Numbered from the stretch's first letter, positions 1 to 8,504 are shown. The stretch is DNA of 32,293 bases from Loktanella sp. UBA3435 (GCA_002378665.1 DFSO01000095.1:1-32293), one strand, 5' to 3'. Notes: a model not told the origin generated them from the letters alone. Translations and numbers: made by a program.

Positions 1-95
1 GAATTTCCCAAATTTTCGGTTAACGCGATTTAGCATGACCAGAGCAAAGTGTCAGGAGAAAAAAGGTGAGGTTCGGCAAGCTTTCGCCAAATATA

Positions 96-123
96 GAAAA
101 AGGGCCCCGCAGGACCCTTTTTC
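96..123. terminator. Symmetric intrinsic terminator hairpin
   Basis: The arms GAAAAAGGG (96-104) and CCCTTTTTC (115-123) pair perfectly around a 10-nt loop that can itself pair further (GGGCCC-type core). T-runs lie on the 3' side in both orientations, so it could stop transcripts arriving from the left (plus) or from the HerA upstream region (minus). The gene it serves on the left is outside the window. Confidence 0.65.
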
Positions 124-126
124 GTC

Positions 127-271
127 TTCTCCCTGTCGGACTTGGCCGACTATTTGGACAGATTTTACGCAATGGCCAACTCAGCGTCAACAACAAATCA
201 AAGAAATCAGAGGACTAACGCGGAATAAAAAAGCCGCGCGCTCGAAGGCACGGCAAGTCTGACAGGGAGGA
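127..271. ncRNA. Candidate structured RNA closed by an 18-bp stem
   Basis: Positions 127-144 pair with 254-271 over 18 consecutive base pairs when read as plus-strand RNA, including two G-U wobbles (128/270 and 138/260). In minus-strand RNA these two become C-A mismatches, which favours the plus strand. The 109-nt interior holds a smaller hairpin, CGCGG...CCGCG, near 222-241. A further hairpin (ACGATCA...TGATCGT) lies just right of the closing stem. Against a plus transcript, no U-tract follows the stem. A minus transcript would have a possible promoter (TTGTCG-18-TAAAAT, complement of 343-372) and the 96-123 terminator. A closing stem with a large interior and about 145 nt recalls 6S RNA, but I cannot confirm the family. 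No convincing ORF explains the stretch 1-386. Confidence 0.27.
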
Positions 272-386
272 AACGATCAAACAGCGGGGACATGGTGCCG
301 CCTGATCGTGCGATTAGACTGGCATGCATTGATTAAGAATGTATTTTAACACCGATAGTTGTTTTACGACAAAAGGGGCCTAACAC

Positions 387-1937
387 ATGGCAGATGACAT
401 CTTTATTGGCGGCGGTGGCGACGCATATAGCGCACCGCAGGTCCTGTTGCTGGACAAATCGAACCGCCATGGATTGGTCGCAGGCGCCACAGGTACGGGT
501 AAAACGGTCACTCTTCAAATCATGGCCGAGGGTTTCTCGAACGCGGGCGTGCCTGTGTTTTTGTCCGATGTGAAAGGTGACCTTTCGGGCCTTGCGGTCG
601 CAGGCTCCGAGACCTTTAAATTACACGACGCCTTTATGAAGCGTTGCGCCACCATTGGTCTTGATCTGAAATATGACAGCTTTCCCGTCACGTTCTGGGA
701 TCTGTTTGGCCAGCAAGGCCACCCGATCCGCGCCACCGTTGCCGAGATGGGGCCGCTTTTGCTGTCGCGCATGATGGAACTGACCGACGTGCAGGAAGGC
801 GTTTTGAACGTTGCCTTCCGTGTGTCCGATGAAGAAGGGTTGCCTCTTCTTGATCTTAAAGACCTGAAAGCCTTGCTTGTTTGGGTCGGTCAAAACGCAA
901 CCGAGCTTTCGTTGCGCTACGGCAATGTCGCGGCCTCTTCGGTTGGGGCGATCCAGCGTCAGTTGTTGGTGCTTGAAAACCAAGGCGGGTCTGCATTGTT
1001 TGGCGAACCTGCCTTGCAGCTTTCTGATCTGATGCGTGTAAGTGCGGACGGGAAGGGCGAAATCAACATTCTTGCCGCCGATCAACTTATGGGTAGCCCG
1101 CGCCTCTATGCGACGTTCCTGCTTTGGCTGTTGTCAGAGCTGTTTGAGGAACTGCCAGAGGTCGGTAACCCAGACAAACCAAAGCTCGTGTTCTTCTTTG
1201 ACGAAGCGCATTTGCTGTTTGATGGTGCCCCAAAGGCGCTTGTAGATAAGGTCGAACAGGTTGCCCGTCTGATCCGTTCCAAAGGCGTTGGCGTCTATTT
1301 CGTCACGCAAAATCCAGCCGATATTCCTGACGATGTCTTGGGGCAATTGGGCAACCGCGTGCAGCACGCCTTGCGGGCGTTCACGGCCAAAGACCGCAAA
1401 GAACTCAAAATGGCGGCTGAAACCTACCGTGACAATCCTGTGTTTGACACGGCAGAAGCAATCCAGCAGGTCGGGACAGGTGAGGCGGTGACGTCGTTCC
1501 TTGATGCTAAGGGGATTCCGGAGGTCGTGCAGCGGACATTGATTCGTCCACCGTCGTCGCAGCTTGGCCCAATCGATCAACCGACCCGCGACGCGCTGAT
1601 GGCAGCCTCGGACATGGCTGGCAAATATGATCAGACCCTCGACCGCGAGAGCGCGTTTGAGATGCTGACAAAACGGGCCGATGCCGCGGCAAAAGAAGCG
1701 GAAGACGCCGAAGAAAAAGAAGCCGCCTTAGAGGAGCAAGAACGCGAATTCAAGCAAGCGCGCCGTTATGATGGTGGGGAAACAACATCACGCAGCACGT
1801 CAAAGCGTAGCCGTTCACGCTCCGCTGATACTGGCTTTGGCGGGGCTTTGGCCGCAGTCGTCATCAAAGAACTCAAGGGAACCACAGGACGCCGCATTGT
1901 GCGCGGCATCCTGGGTGGCCTGTTTAAGGGTCGCTAA
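387..1937 (+). CDS. HerA/FtsK-type ATPase, DUF853 (YjgR-like) family
   Basis: This 516-aa protein belongs to the DUF853/YjgR group of HerA-like P-loop ATPases. Walker A is GATGTGKT at residues 33-40, and Walker B with the adjacent catalytic residues is LVFFFDEAH at 267-275. The N-terminus (IFIGGG...) matches the usual family start. The C-terminal region from about residue 425 is rich in Glu/Ala/Lys (probable coiled coil, about 430-465), then Ser/Arg-rich, ending in a short Gly-rich amphipathic segment. HerA relatives pump DNA with a NurA nuclease; the role of the DUF853 branch is poorly defined and no nurA is nearby. The start ATG has AAGGGG about 8 nt upstream. The stop lies only 3 nt from the stop of the convergent CNNM gene, with no obvious terminator between them. 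Confidence 0.9.
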   Translation: MADDIFIGGGGDAYSAPQVLLLDKSNRHGLVAGATGTGKTVTLQIMAEGFSNAGVPVFLSDVKGDLSGLAVAGSETFKLHDAFMKRCATIGLDLKYDSFPVTFWDLFGQQGHPIRATVAEMGPLLLSRMMELTDVQEGVLNVAFRVSDEEGLPLLDLKDLKALLVWVGQNATELSLRYGNVAASSVGAIQRQLLVLENQGGSALFGEPALQLSDLMRVSADGKGEINILAADQLMGSPRLYATFLLWLLSELFEELPEVGNPDKPKLVFFFDEAHLLFDGAPKALVDKVEQVARLIRSKGVGVYFVTQNPADIPDDVLGQLGNRVQHALRAFTAKDRKELKMAAETYRDNPVFDTAEAIQQVGTGEAVTSFLDAKGIPEVVQRTLIRPPSSQLGPIDQPTRDALMAASDMAGKYDQTLDRESAFEMLTKRADAAAKEAEDAEEKEAALEEQEREFKQARRYDGGETTSRSTSKRSRSRSADTGFGGALAAVVIKELKGTTGRRIVRGILGGLFKGR

Positions 1938-1940
1938 GGT

Positions 1941-3242
1941 TCAGAGAGGGCGAACTTTCAGGGTCGCGATCCGGTTTTCGTCCTTCTCGACCACTTCAAA
2001 ACGGAACCCGTGGAAGCTAAACACTTGGCCTTCCACGGGGATCATTTGTGCTTCGTGAATAACCAGACCAGCAATTGTATTGGCCTCATCGTCAGGCAGG
2101 TTCCAATCGTGGGCCCTGTTGAGATCGCGGATCGTCATCCCGCCCTCAACAAGGAATGCCCCATCGGTTGTTTCCTCAAATTGCGTTGTCTCGTCTTGAT
2201 CGAATTCATCGGCAATTTCGCCAACGATTTCTTCGAGAATATCCTCAAGCGTGATCAGCCCCTCAAGGCCACCATATTCATCAACCACAAGCGCAAAGTG
2301 GGTCTTGCGGCGCAGGAATTCGCGCATTTGATCACCCAAAGTCGTCGTTTCGGGGATGAAATACGCGTCCATCGCGACCGATAGAATATCAAAATTCGCA
2401 AGCGTTTTTTGGTCAACTTTGCCGCCGATCAGCAGCTTATGCATCGCGCGCAAAAGGTCTTTGGCGTGGATCACACCCACGATGTTTTCGGAGTCGTCTT
2501 TGTAAAGCGGGATGCGTGAATACTGGCTTTGCAGACATTGCGCGAGGATGTCTTGCGGCGGCTGATCGATGTTAATCATCTCGATCCCAGAACGGTGAAG
2601 CATGATCTCTTCAACCATGCGCTCATTCAAATCAAGCGCGCCCAAAATCCGGTCACGGTCTTCTTTCTCGACCACACCTTCCGAATGGCCAAGATGCAGC
2701 GCACCCGCGATCTCTTCACGCACGGCCAGAATATGGCTGTCCGGATCGGTGCGTACACCAAACAGGAAAAGCACACCACGCACCAGAACACGCACTGCAG
2801 AGACGATAGGCGAGAAGACCAGTACGATAAACTGAATGGGGCGTGCAACGCTCGACGCCACTTTTTCAGGGTTGGTAATTGAATAGGTCTTAGGAAGGAC
2901 TTCTGCGAAAATCAGCACCAAGAGCGTCATGATCAACGTGGCAAAGGCCACGCCGTTCTGGCCGAAAATCTTGGTCAAAAGGGCAGTGGCAAGTGATGTC
3001 GCCAGAATGTTCACAACGTTATTGCCGAGCAGAACAGAGCCGATCAGTCGCTCATTGTCTTCGGTCACTTCCAGCGCCTGCTGTGCGCCGCGCGATCCTT
3101 TGTCAGCCGCCGTGCGCAATTTGCCCCGCGATGCCGCAGTCAGCGCAGTTTCAGAACCAGAAAAGAACCCTGACAATACAAGCAGCACAAATATCGCGCC
3201 TGCGGTCATCCAAAAGGCTCCGTCGAACAGTGTCGTGTCCAT
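1941..3242 (-). CDS. CNNM/CBS-domain membrane protein (HlyC/CorC family)
   Basis: This 433-aa inner-membrane protein has an N-terminal CNNM (DUF21) domain with membrane segments near residues 12-28, 68-90, 98-116 and 135-160, including GSETALTA (29-36) and AEVLPKTY (113-120). A cytoplasmic pair of CBS domains follows (about 215-270 and 285-345), then a CorC_HlyC C-terminal domain (about 355-430). Family members are implicated in Mg2+/Co2+ efflux or magnesium homeostasis; the older haemolysin label is not informative. It is the last gene of the minus-strand run starting at 5933, 62 nt downstream of xerD, so it is probably co-transcribed. Length and domain order are normal for the family. The exact ion is inferred, not visible. 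Confidence 0.92.
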   Translation of the reverse strand: MDTTLFDGAFWMTAGAIFVLLVLSGFFSGSETALTAASRGKLRTAADKGSRGAQQALEVTEDNERLIGSVLLGNNVVNILATSLATALLTKIFGQNGVAFATLIMTLLVLIFAEVLPKTYSITNPEKVASSVARPIQFIVLVFSPIVSAVRVLVRGVLFLFGVRTDPDSHILAVREEIAGALHLGHSEGVVEKEDRDRILGALDLNERMVEEIMLHRSGIEMINIDQPPQDILAQCLQSQYSRIPLYKDDSENIVGVIHAKDLLRAMHKLLIGGKVDQKTLANFDILSVAMDAYFIPETTTLGDQMREFLRRKTHFALVVDEYGGLEGLITLEDILEEIVGEIADEFDQDETTQFEETTDGAFLVEGGMTIRDLNRAHDWNLPDDEANTIAGLVIHEAQMIPVEGQVFSFHGFRFEVVEKDENRIATLKVRPL

Positions 3243-3304
3243 AATCTTCTTTCAAGTTGGTTTAGGTTGTTATGGGGTCTAGGGCGCGGCCATTCAAGAT
3301 GTCG

Positions 3305-4252
3305 CTAGCCCTTTGATTTGCTCTCTTTGCGCGACATCGGATGATGATCCATCACAAGGGCCGTTAAACGCTCATCAAGCACATGGGTGTAGATTTCCGT
3401 TGTGGCCACATCTGCGTGGCCCAACATCGTCTGGATCGAGCGCAAATCAGCACCACCCGCCAGCAGATGCGTCGCAAAAGCGTGGCGAATTGTATGTGGT
3501 GTGACCTTGGCAGGTGAAACGCCACCCGCGACAGCGAATTCCTTGATCATGCCAAAGAAACGGTGACGTGTAAGATGTCCAGCAACACCGCGCGACGGGA
3601 ACAGAAACTTTGAGGACGCGGCCCCCTTCTTTTGGGCCAACTCATCTTGCTTGTCGCGCATTTTTAGCCACGCAGCCATCGCGTCGCGGGCGGGGGGTGA
3701 GAGCGGCACCATGCGTTCTTTGCCACCCTTGCCGCGCACCAAAAGCATGGCAGGATCACCGCGTGCGGCACTGACAGGCAGGCTGACCAATTCAGTAACA
3801 CGCATGCCTGTCGCATAAAGAAGCTCCATCAAACAGGTATTGCGCGACGCTTCCTTGCTACCGCGTGCAGCATCCAGTAACCGTTCGATTTCGGTAATAT
3901 CGAGCGTCTTGGGCAGCGCCTTAGATCGACCCGGCCCTTTGATGCGGATCGCGGGATTGTCCTCGCGCCATCCTTCTTCAAATGCAAAGCGGTAGATCTG
4001 TTTGATCGCAGACAACCTGCGCGCACGGGTCGATTTCGCAAGCCCGAGCGCGTCGCAATCGATCAGATAACTTTCGACATGGTCTTGGGTTGCCGTCATA
4101 AAGTGCAGCTTCTTGGGCGCAAGCCAACCCGCAAAGTCGGTCAAATCACGCGCATAGGCGAGTTGCGTATTGGTCGCGGCGTCTAGCTGGGCGGCTTGAG
4201 CTTCGATGAAGCTCTGAATCCAATGGGCCATTGGTTGTGCTGCTGCACTCAT
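3305..4252 (-). CDS. xerD: Site-specific tyrosine recombinase XerD
   Basis: This 315-aa tyrosine recombinase would act with XerC at the dif site to resolve chromosome dimers. An N-terminal SAM-like core-binding domain (about 10-95) precedes the catalytic domain. All expected catalytic residues are visible: Arg151 (GMRVTEL), Lys175 (GKGGKER), His253 and Arg256 (HTIRH), His279 (LGHAD) and nucleophile Tyr288 (EIYTH). The start ATG overlaps the stop of the upstream 509-aa gene as ATGA (4249-4252), showing translational coupling. XerD is chosen over XerC from the overall sequence pattern and the aroK neighbourhood; a phage integrase is unlikely because nothing else phage-like is present. Confidence 0.93.
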   Translation of the reverse strand: MSAAAQPMAHWIQSFIEAQAAQLDAATNTQLAYARDLTDFAGWLAPKKLHFMTATQDHVESYLIDCDALGLAKSTRARRLSAIKQIYRFAFEEGWREDNPAIRIKGPGRSKALPKTLDITEIERLLDAARGSKEASRNTCLMELLYATGMRVTELVSLPVSAARGDPAMLLVRGKGGKERMVPLSPPARDAMAAWLKMRDKQDELAQKKGAASSKFLFPSRGVAGHLTRHRFFGMIKEFAVAGGVSPAKVTPHTIRHAFATHLLAGGADLRSIQTMLGHADVATTEIYTHVLDERLTALVMDHHPMSRKESKSKG

Positions 4253-5778
4253 ACGTCGCGCTCTAATATAAGCAACTGCAATGCGGCACGTCGTGCGACG
4301 TCTTCCAGTCCAATTGATCGCAAGAACGCAAGCGCATCGGTGATCGCAGAGGTATCACCCGCAATGCCTGCATTAAACGTGTGAATCGCTTCCAAAATCG
4401 CCTCGCCAAGCTGACCATTCAGGGCCAGGGCCTGCAATTCAGCGGAAGGCTCCACACCGTCAAACGCGGCCTGAACTGCGGTTTGGATCGGATCAACTGC
4501 GCCCGCAGGCACACCTTCGGCCAGCAAAGTCAGAAACGCCCCGTCGTCGCGCGTTTGGGCTGCACTTTCATAGTCTTGCGACAACAGTGACAGCGTAAAG
4601 GCAATCTCTGCGGCGTTTCCTGTTAACGGCAGCGCCGTCAGTTTTTGCGCGTAGAGCATCGCAAAAGGAACTTCGAGTTTTACATCTTTCATCGCATCCC
4701 AAGCGATATCGAGCCGTTGTGCGACGTCAACAGGATCAGCTGCGGCAATTGCTGCATCCAATTTCTGTATGGCTTTGACCCGCTCCCAAACCCCACCAGA
4801 AGCGGCAGGCGTGCGGGCCATGTAGTGACCAAGCAAAACGTTCTCGGATATCGCCCCGATACGCGCCAGTCGCTCTGCGGCTTCCAGCTGGCTTTTCCAG
4901 CCGGTTGTATTGCGCAGGTCTGAATGGGCAAACGCATTGGGTAATCGCGCGGTCGGCAAGGCTTCGCCAATCGCTTCGCGCATACGGAACACCAGTGGGC
5001 TCAGGCGCGTTGGTGTCGGAAGGACCGGTTCGCCCTCATAAAGGTCAGGGTCGAGGAACCGCGACAAGAGGGCTTCTTCTTCGGGGGTGACGTCACCCAA
5101 AACACGATGCGTATTCAGCGTAAGTGCCGCCGCGGACCAGTCGCCATTGCGGGCAGTGCAGAAAATCCGCGCTGAGACCGTTGGTGCGACATTGGGGATG
5201 TCGCCCATCTGGGTGCAGGCCTTGTTTTCATTTCCCGTCAGGAGGGCCACGTCAAACCAGCGGCGGAACAAATTCGGGGACGATGTATCAACCTGTTCCA
5301 AAAGTTCCAGTGCAGGGTCAAGTGCGCCAAGATCCAACAGCTTGTCAACGCGTGCCAAGAATAAATCACCGTCGGCATTGGCACCAATGGGCGGGTCAGC
5401 TTCGGCCAGCAAAAGGGTCATCATCAAATCATGGAGGGCGGGCAGGGTATCGACCCGCTCTGACTGCATCAAGGATATCAGCGTCGCACTCTCGCTTTTT
5501 GCCCAAAGGCTACGGGGAAGTCCCGTGACGGCGCTGGACAAAAGACCAACAGGATCGGGCGAAGGGCCATCAAGCGAGGTCACCGTGACCTGAGGCACGT
5601 TTGCACCGGTGGCGACTGGCGGCTCGTCTACTTTTGGTTTTGCAGCTGGTGCAGGTGCTACTAAGGGAGCCTCGACGCTTTGAGACAGCCAATCAATGGC
5701 AGAAAGCGGTTTGGCTTGTTGTGCCGCGAGTGCGTGTCCCGATAGGCATAAAAGCAGAACCGGTCCGAAATAGCGCAT
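4249..5778 (-). CDS. Secreted alpha-helical repeat protein of unknown function
   Basis: I do not recognise a named family. From the ATG at 5778 the product is 509 aa with a signal peptide (MRYFGPVLLLCLSGHALAA, about 1-19). A Pro/Ala-rich linker (about 35-75) follows, then a long Ala/Leu-rich, almost entirely helical region resembling a TPR or Sel1-like solenoid, although no clean repeat consensus could be read. Two Cys at about 236 and 247 could form a disulfide. The same frame is open upstream to 5964, but that extension lacks the signal peptide at its N-terminus and overlaps another small gene (5778-5933). The start overlaps that gene's stop by one base (TAATG) and the stop overlaps the xerD start. 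An envelope or periplasmic scaffold role is inference only. Confidence 0.8.
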   Translation of the reverse strand: MRYFGPVLLLCLSGHALAAQQAKPLSAIDWLSQSVEAPLVAPAPAAKPKVDEPPVATGANVPQVTVTSLDGPSPDPVGLLSSAVTGLPRSLWAKSESATLISLMQSERVDTLPALHDLMMTLLLAEADPPIGANADGDLFLARVDKLLDLGALDPALELLEQVDTSSPNLFRRWFDVALLTGNENKACTQMGDIPNVAPTVSARIFCTARNGDWSAAALTLNTHRVLGDVTPEEEALLSRFLDPDLYEGEPVLPTPTRLSPLVFRMREAIGEALPTARLPNAFAHSDLRNTTGWKSQLEAAERLARIGAISENVLLGHYMARTPAASGGVWERVKAIQKLDAAIAAADPVDVAQRLDIAWDAMKDVKLEVPFAMLYAQKLTALPLTGNAAEIAFTLSLLSQDYESAAQTRDDGAFLTLLAEGVPAGAVDPIQTAVQAAFDGVEPSAELQALALNGQLGEAILEAIHTFNAGIAGDTSAITDALAFLRSIGLEDVARRAALQLLILERDV

Positions 5779-5933
5779 TAATTCAGGTCCAACGTGATTG
5801 GCAAGGAGACAGGCGCCGTAGGCGAGGCAAAATCCGCTGGAAAAAACAACGGGCCAACATAGGCATAGATCACCAATGCGATTCCGCTCAGTATGATCAG
5901 TAAGAGTAGAAATTTGACGAGTCGCCATAACAT
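5778..5933 (-). CDS. Small single-pass membrane protein (51 aa)
   Basis: This short ORF encodes 51 residues starting MLWRLVKFLLLL. A positively charged N-terminus is followed by one strong hydrophobic segment (about 6-27) and a short Pro-rich tail (PADFASPTAPV), probably periplasmic. Its TAA stop shares its last A with the ATG of the 509-aa secreted protein (5778-5780), the kind of coupling seen in real operons. It is the first gene of the run leading to xerD and the CNNM protein, and diverges from aroK. No strong Shine-Dalgarno is visible and no function is known. The coupling, the membrane segment and the resolution of the downstream start support it as a gene. Confidence 0.65.
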   Translation of the reverse strand: MLWRLVKFLLLLIILSGIALVIYAYVGPLFFPADFASPTAPVSLPITLDLN

Positions 5934-6065
5934 GTGAAAATAGCCCCAATATTGCCTGCAGCACGGTCTAAATGCCGGTTGTTCTGTTCTTTATATATGG
6001 CCTTTTGTGCAAGATCACGCCATTCAGTTGAACATATTTCGATTAAGCGGCAGATAGCCGATCAG

Positions 6066-6656
6066 ATGACCAAAGTAGAGGGCCAAGTTCGGATGGCAAC
6101 CGCCTCATCACAACCAGTTTTACTGCGCACTGTCGTTCTTGTGGGTATGATGGGGTCGGGTAAGACAGCAATCGGGCGGTCGTTGGCCACGGCCTTGGAT
6201 GTTGCGTTTCTAGATAGCGATGCCGCGATTGAGGAGGCTGCGTCGGTGTCGATTGCTGAAATCTTTGAACGTGATGGCGAGGCGTTTTTCCGTGCCCGCG
6301 AAGCCGAAGTGATTGACCGCTTGCTTTCTGGTCCGCCTGCTATTCTCTCAACGGGCGGCGGTGCGTTCTTGGCGCCAGCCACGCGTGAACTGATTGCAAA
6401 GAAAGGTGTCGCTGTTTGGTTGGACGCCGATCTAATGACGTTGTGGGAACGCGTCCGCCACAAAAACACCCGCCCATTGCTGCGCACGGCCAATCCACTG
6501 GCAACCCTGACTGAATTGATGAACGTGCGCGTCCCGATTTACGCACAAGCCGGTGTGCACGTGCCCGTATTGCCAACATCAAGCATTGAGGAAACGACGC
6601 AAAGCGTGCTCGAAACCCTCGAAAAAGACCCCTCAATTCTGGAGCCTGCCCTATGA
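6066..6656 (+). CDS. aroK: Shikimate kinase
   Basis: Phosphorylates shikimate at the 3-hydroxyl with ATP in the aromatic amino acid pathway. From the ATG at 6066 it is 196 aa: Walker A GMMGSGKT (27-34), the shikimate-binding LDSD (49-52), FRAREAE (75-81), the GGG motif (97-99) and the lid-region RPLL (136-139). The frame is open to 5934 but those first 44 residues look non-coding. An alternative start at 6093 (MATASSQP, 187 aa) has AGAGGG about 10 nt upstream and may be the true one. Its TGA overlaps the aroB ATG (ATGA at 6653-6656), so both are translated as a unit. It diverges from the xerD operon. Confidence 0.95.
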   Translation: MTKVEGQVRMATASSQPVLLRTVVLVGMMGSGKTAIGRSLATALDVAFLDSDAAIEEAASVSIAEIFERDGEAFFRAREAEVIDRLLSGPPAILSTGGGAFLAPATRELIAKKGVAVWLDADLMTLWERVRHKNTRPLLRTANPLATLTELMNVRVPIYAQAGVHVPVLPTSSIEETTQSVLETLEKDPSILEPAL

Positions 6657-7774
6657 CATCGCCCGCTGCCACCGTTCACGTTGATCTGCCTGGGCGCGCC
6701 TATGACATCCACATTGGCCCTGATCTGCTCGCCCAAGCGGGCGCATACATCGCACCTTTGGGCGGACGAAAGCATGTGGCGATTGTGACCGATAAGACCG
6801 TCGCAGGGCTGCATCTGAAGACATTACAAGATGGATTGGCGCAAGCGGGATTGACTTCAGAGGCGCTTGCCTTGCCCGCAGGTGAGGCGACAAAGGGCTG
6901 GCCGCAGTTGCAATGCACCTGCGAATGGTTGCTGGATCAAAAGGTCGAGCGCGGAGATGTCGTCATCGCTTTTGGTGGGGGTGTTATCGGTGATCTGGTC
7001 GGGTTTGCCGCTGCGATCTTGCGCCGTGGTGTGCGGTTTGTGCAAATACCTACGACGCTTTTGGCGCAGGTTGATAGCTCGGTTGGGGGGAAAACGGGAA
7101 TCAACGCGCGGCATGGTAAAAACCTGATCGGGGCGTTTCATCAGCCGTCACTGGTGCTGGCCGATACGGCTTTGCTCGGCACGCTCCAGCCACGTGATTT
7201 TCTGGCGGGCTACGGCGAAGTGGTCAAATACGGGCTGCTGGGTGATTCTGCGTTTTTCGATTGGTTGGAGAAACTTGGTCCAGCGATGGCGGCAGGTGAT
7301 ATGGATGCACGGGTGCAGGCGGTGACCCGCTCGGTGCAGATGAAAGCCGACATCGTGCAGCGCGATGAGACCGAGCAGGGTGACCGCGCTTTGCTTAATC
7401 TAGGCCATACATTCTGTCACGCCTTGGAAGCAGCGACGGGGTATTCTGACCGATTGCTGCACGGCGAAGGTGTGGCGATTGGGTGCGGGATGGCGTTTGA
7501 ACTTTCGGCGCGAATGGGGCTGTGTTCCCAAGAAAACCCAAGCCGTGTGCGCGAACATATCCGCAGCATGGGCATGAAGGTTGATCTGCGCGACATCGAC
7601 GGCGATTTGCCTGACGCAGAAGCGCTTTTGGCATTGATGGGCCAAGATAAAAAGGTCGTTGCAGGCAAGCTGCGGTTCATTCTTGCACGTGATATCGGGG
7701 ATGCGTTTATCACGTCGGAGGTGCCGCGTGATAAGGTGCTTGGCGTCCTGAAGGACGCGCTCGCGGAAAGGTAG
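6653..7774 (+). CDS. aroB: 3-dehydroquinate synthase
   Basis: Converts DAHP to 3-dehydroquinate, the second step of the shikimate pathway, using NAD+ and a divalent metal. The 373-aa length is normal. Visible motifs are GGGVIGD (108-114, NAD-binding glycine turn), DSSVGGKTG (141-149), GYGEVVKYG (187-195, with a metal-ligand Glu), GHTFCHALE (251-259, metal-ligand His) and LLHGEGVAIG further on. It is translationally coupled to aroK by a 4-nt overlap. Its TAG stop lies inside the left arm of a perfect 26-bp palindrome (7771-7796), after which the convergent ssb gene ends. Confidence 0.97.
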   Translation: MTSPAATVHVDLPGRAYDIHIGPDLLAQAGAYIAPLGGRKHVAIVTDKTVAGLHLKTLQDGLAQAGLTSEALALPAGEATKGWPQLQCTCEWLLDQKVERGDVVIAFGGGVIGDLVGFAAAILRRGVRFVQIPTTLLAQVDSSVGGKTGINARHGKNLIGAFHQPSLVLADTALLGTLQPRDFLAGYGEVVKYGLLGDSAFFDWLEKLGPAMAAGDMDARVQAVTRSVQMKADIVQRDETEQGDRALLNLGHTFCHALEAATGYSDRLLHGEGVAIGCGMAFELSARMGLCSQENPSRVREHIRSMGMKVDLRDIDGDLPDAEALLALMGQDKKVVAGKLRFILARDIGDAFITSEVPRDKVLGVLKDALAER

Positions 7775-7796
7775 GATGGGTTAAAACCCATCCTAC
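7771..7796. repeat. Perfect 26-bp palindrome between aroB and ssb
   Basis: Arms GTAGGATGGGTT (7771-7782) and AACCCATCCTAC (7785-7796) are exact reverse complements around a 2-nt AA centre. The left arm contains the aroB stop codon. It sits between two convergent genes, where it could act as a mRNA 3'-end hairpin, but no U-tract follows on either strand. From memory, similar GTAGG(G/A)TGGGTT palindromes are scattered in Rhodobacteraceae intergenic DNA, so this may be a REP-like element. Confidence 0.75.
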
Positions 7797-7805
7797 GGCG
7801 TTGTT

Positions 7806-8357
7806 TTAGAACGGAATTTCGTCGTCCATATCGGAACGACCACCACCGCCAGAAGAGCCACCAGAGTTTCCACCGCTGTTGCCACCACCGTAGCTGCCGC
7901 CACCTTGATTGCCCCCGCCGTAACCGCCTTGGTCTCCACCATCATAGCCACCACCACCGCCTTGGCCGCCGTCATAACCGCCGCCACCTTGGCCGCCACC
8001 TTCACCGCGTCCATCAAGCATGGTCAGCGTGCCGCCAAATCCTTGCAACACAACTTCGGTGCTATAGCGATCGGTGCCGTCTTGGGCCTGATACTTGCGG
8101 GTCTGCAACGCGCCTTCGATATAAACTTTTGAGCCTTTTTTGAGGTATTGTTCGGCAATACGCACCAGACCATCGTTGAAGATGGCGACTGAGTGCCATT
8201 CGGTCTTTTCACGGCGCTCGCCCGTGTTCTTGTCTTTCCAGTTTTCGGAAGTGGCGATGCGCAAATTGCACACTTTGCCGCCGTTTCCGAATGTCCGCAC
8301 TTCTGGGTCGCGCCCCAGATTGCCGATCAAGATGACTTTGTTGACGCTTCCGGCCAT
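7806..8357 (-). CDS. ssb: Single-stranded DNA-binding protein
   Basis: This 183-aa SSB has an N-terminal OB fold (about 1-110, starting MAGSVNKVILIGNLG and including the typical WHSVAIF segment). A very Gly-rich linker (about 120-172) made of GGG, GGY and GGN runs follows, and the acidic tip DMDDEIPF recruits replication and repair partners. The start at 8357 is preferred over an in-frame ATG at 8372: it has AAGGGA about 7 nt upstream and gives the usual N-terminus. It converges on aroB and diverges from the lytic transglycosylase. The repetitive linker codons are compositionally biased but typical of the family. Confidence 0.96.
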   Translation of the reverse strand: MAGSVNKVILIGNLGRDPEVRTFGNGGKVCNLRIATSENWKDKNTGERREKTEWHSVAIFNDGLVRIAEQYLKKGSKVYIEGALQTRKYQAQDGTDRYSTEVVLQGFGGTLTMLDGRGEGGGQGGGGYDGGQGGGGGYDGGDQGGYGGGNQGGGSYGGGNSGGNSGGSSGGGGRSDMDDEIPF

Positions 8358-8504
8358 GTTTCTTCCCTTCACGATTCTTCTGTTTGGATCGTTGTGACAG
8401 ATTGCGGCGACAAGGTTAACAGTTCTTTGACTTAACCCAAGGGCTAGCAGTTTTTGAATTTTGCGTTAAACTCTGTTCGAATTGAAAAGACTGGGATGTT
8501 CTGG

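Noticed and set aside
35..262. 75-codon plus-strand ORF in the first 400 bp
   Set aside because: It runs straight through the terminator hairpin at 96-123 and one arm of the long inverted repeat, has no ribosome binding site and a Lys/Arg/Gln-rich composition without domain features.
7860..8000. Repetitive GGCGG/CCACC-type tract suggesting a tandem repeat or CRISPR-like array
   Set aside because: It is the coding sequence of the Gly-rich SSB linker; the irregular units are explained by Gly codons.
8414..8437. GGTTAA...TTAACC inverted repeat between ssb and the transglycosylase
   Set aside because: A 6-bp AT-rich repeat with a 12-nt spacer is likely by chance; no known operator matched.
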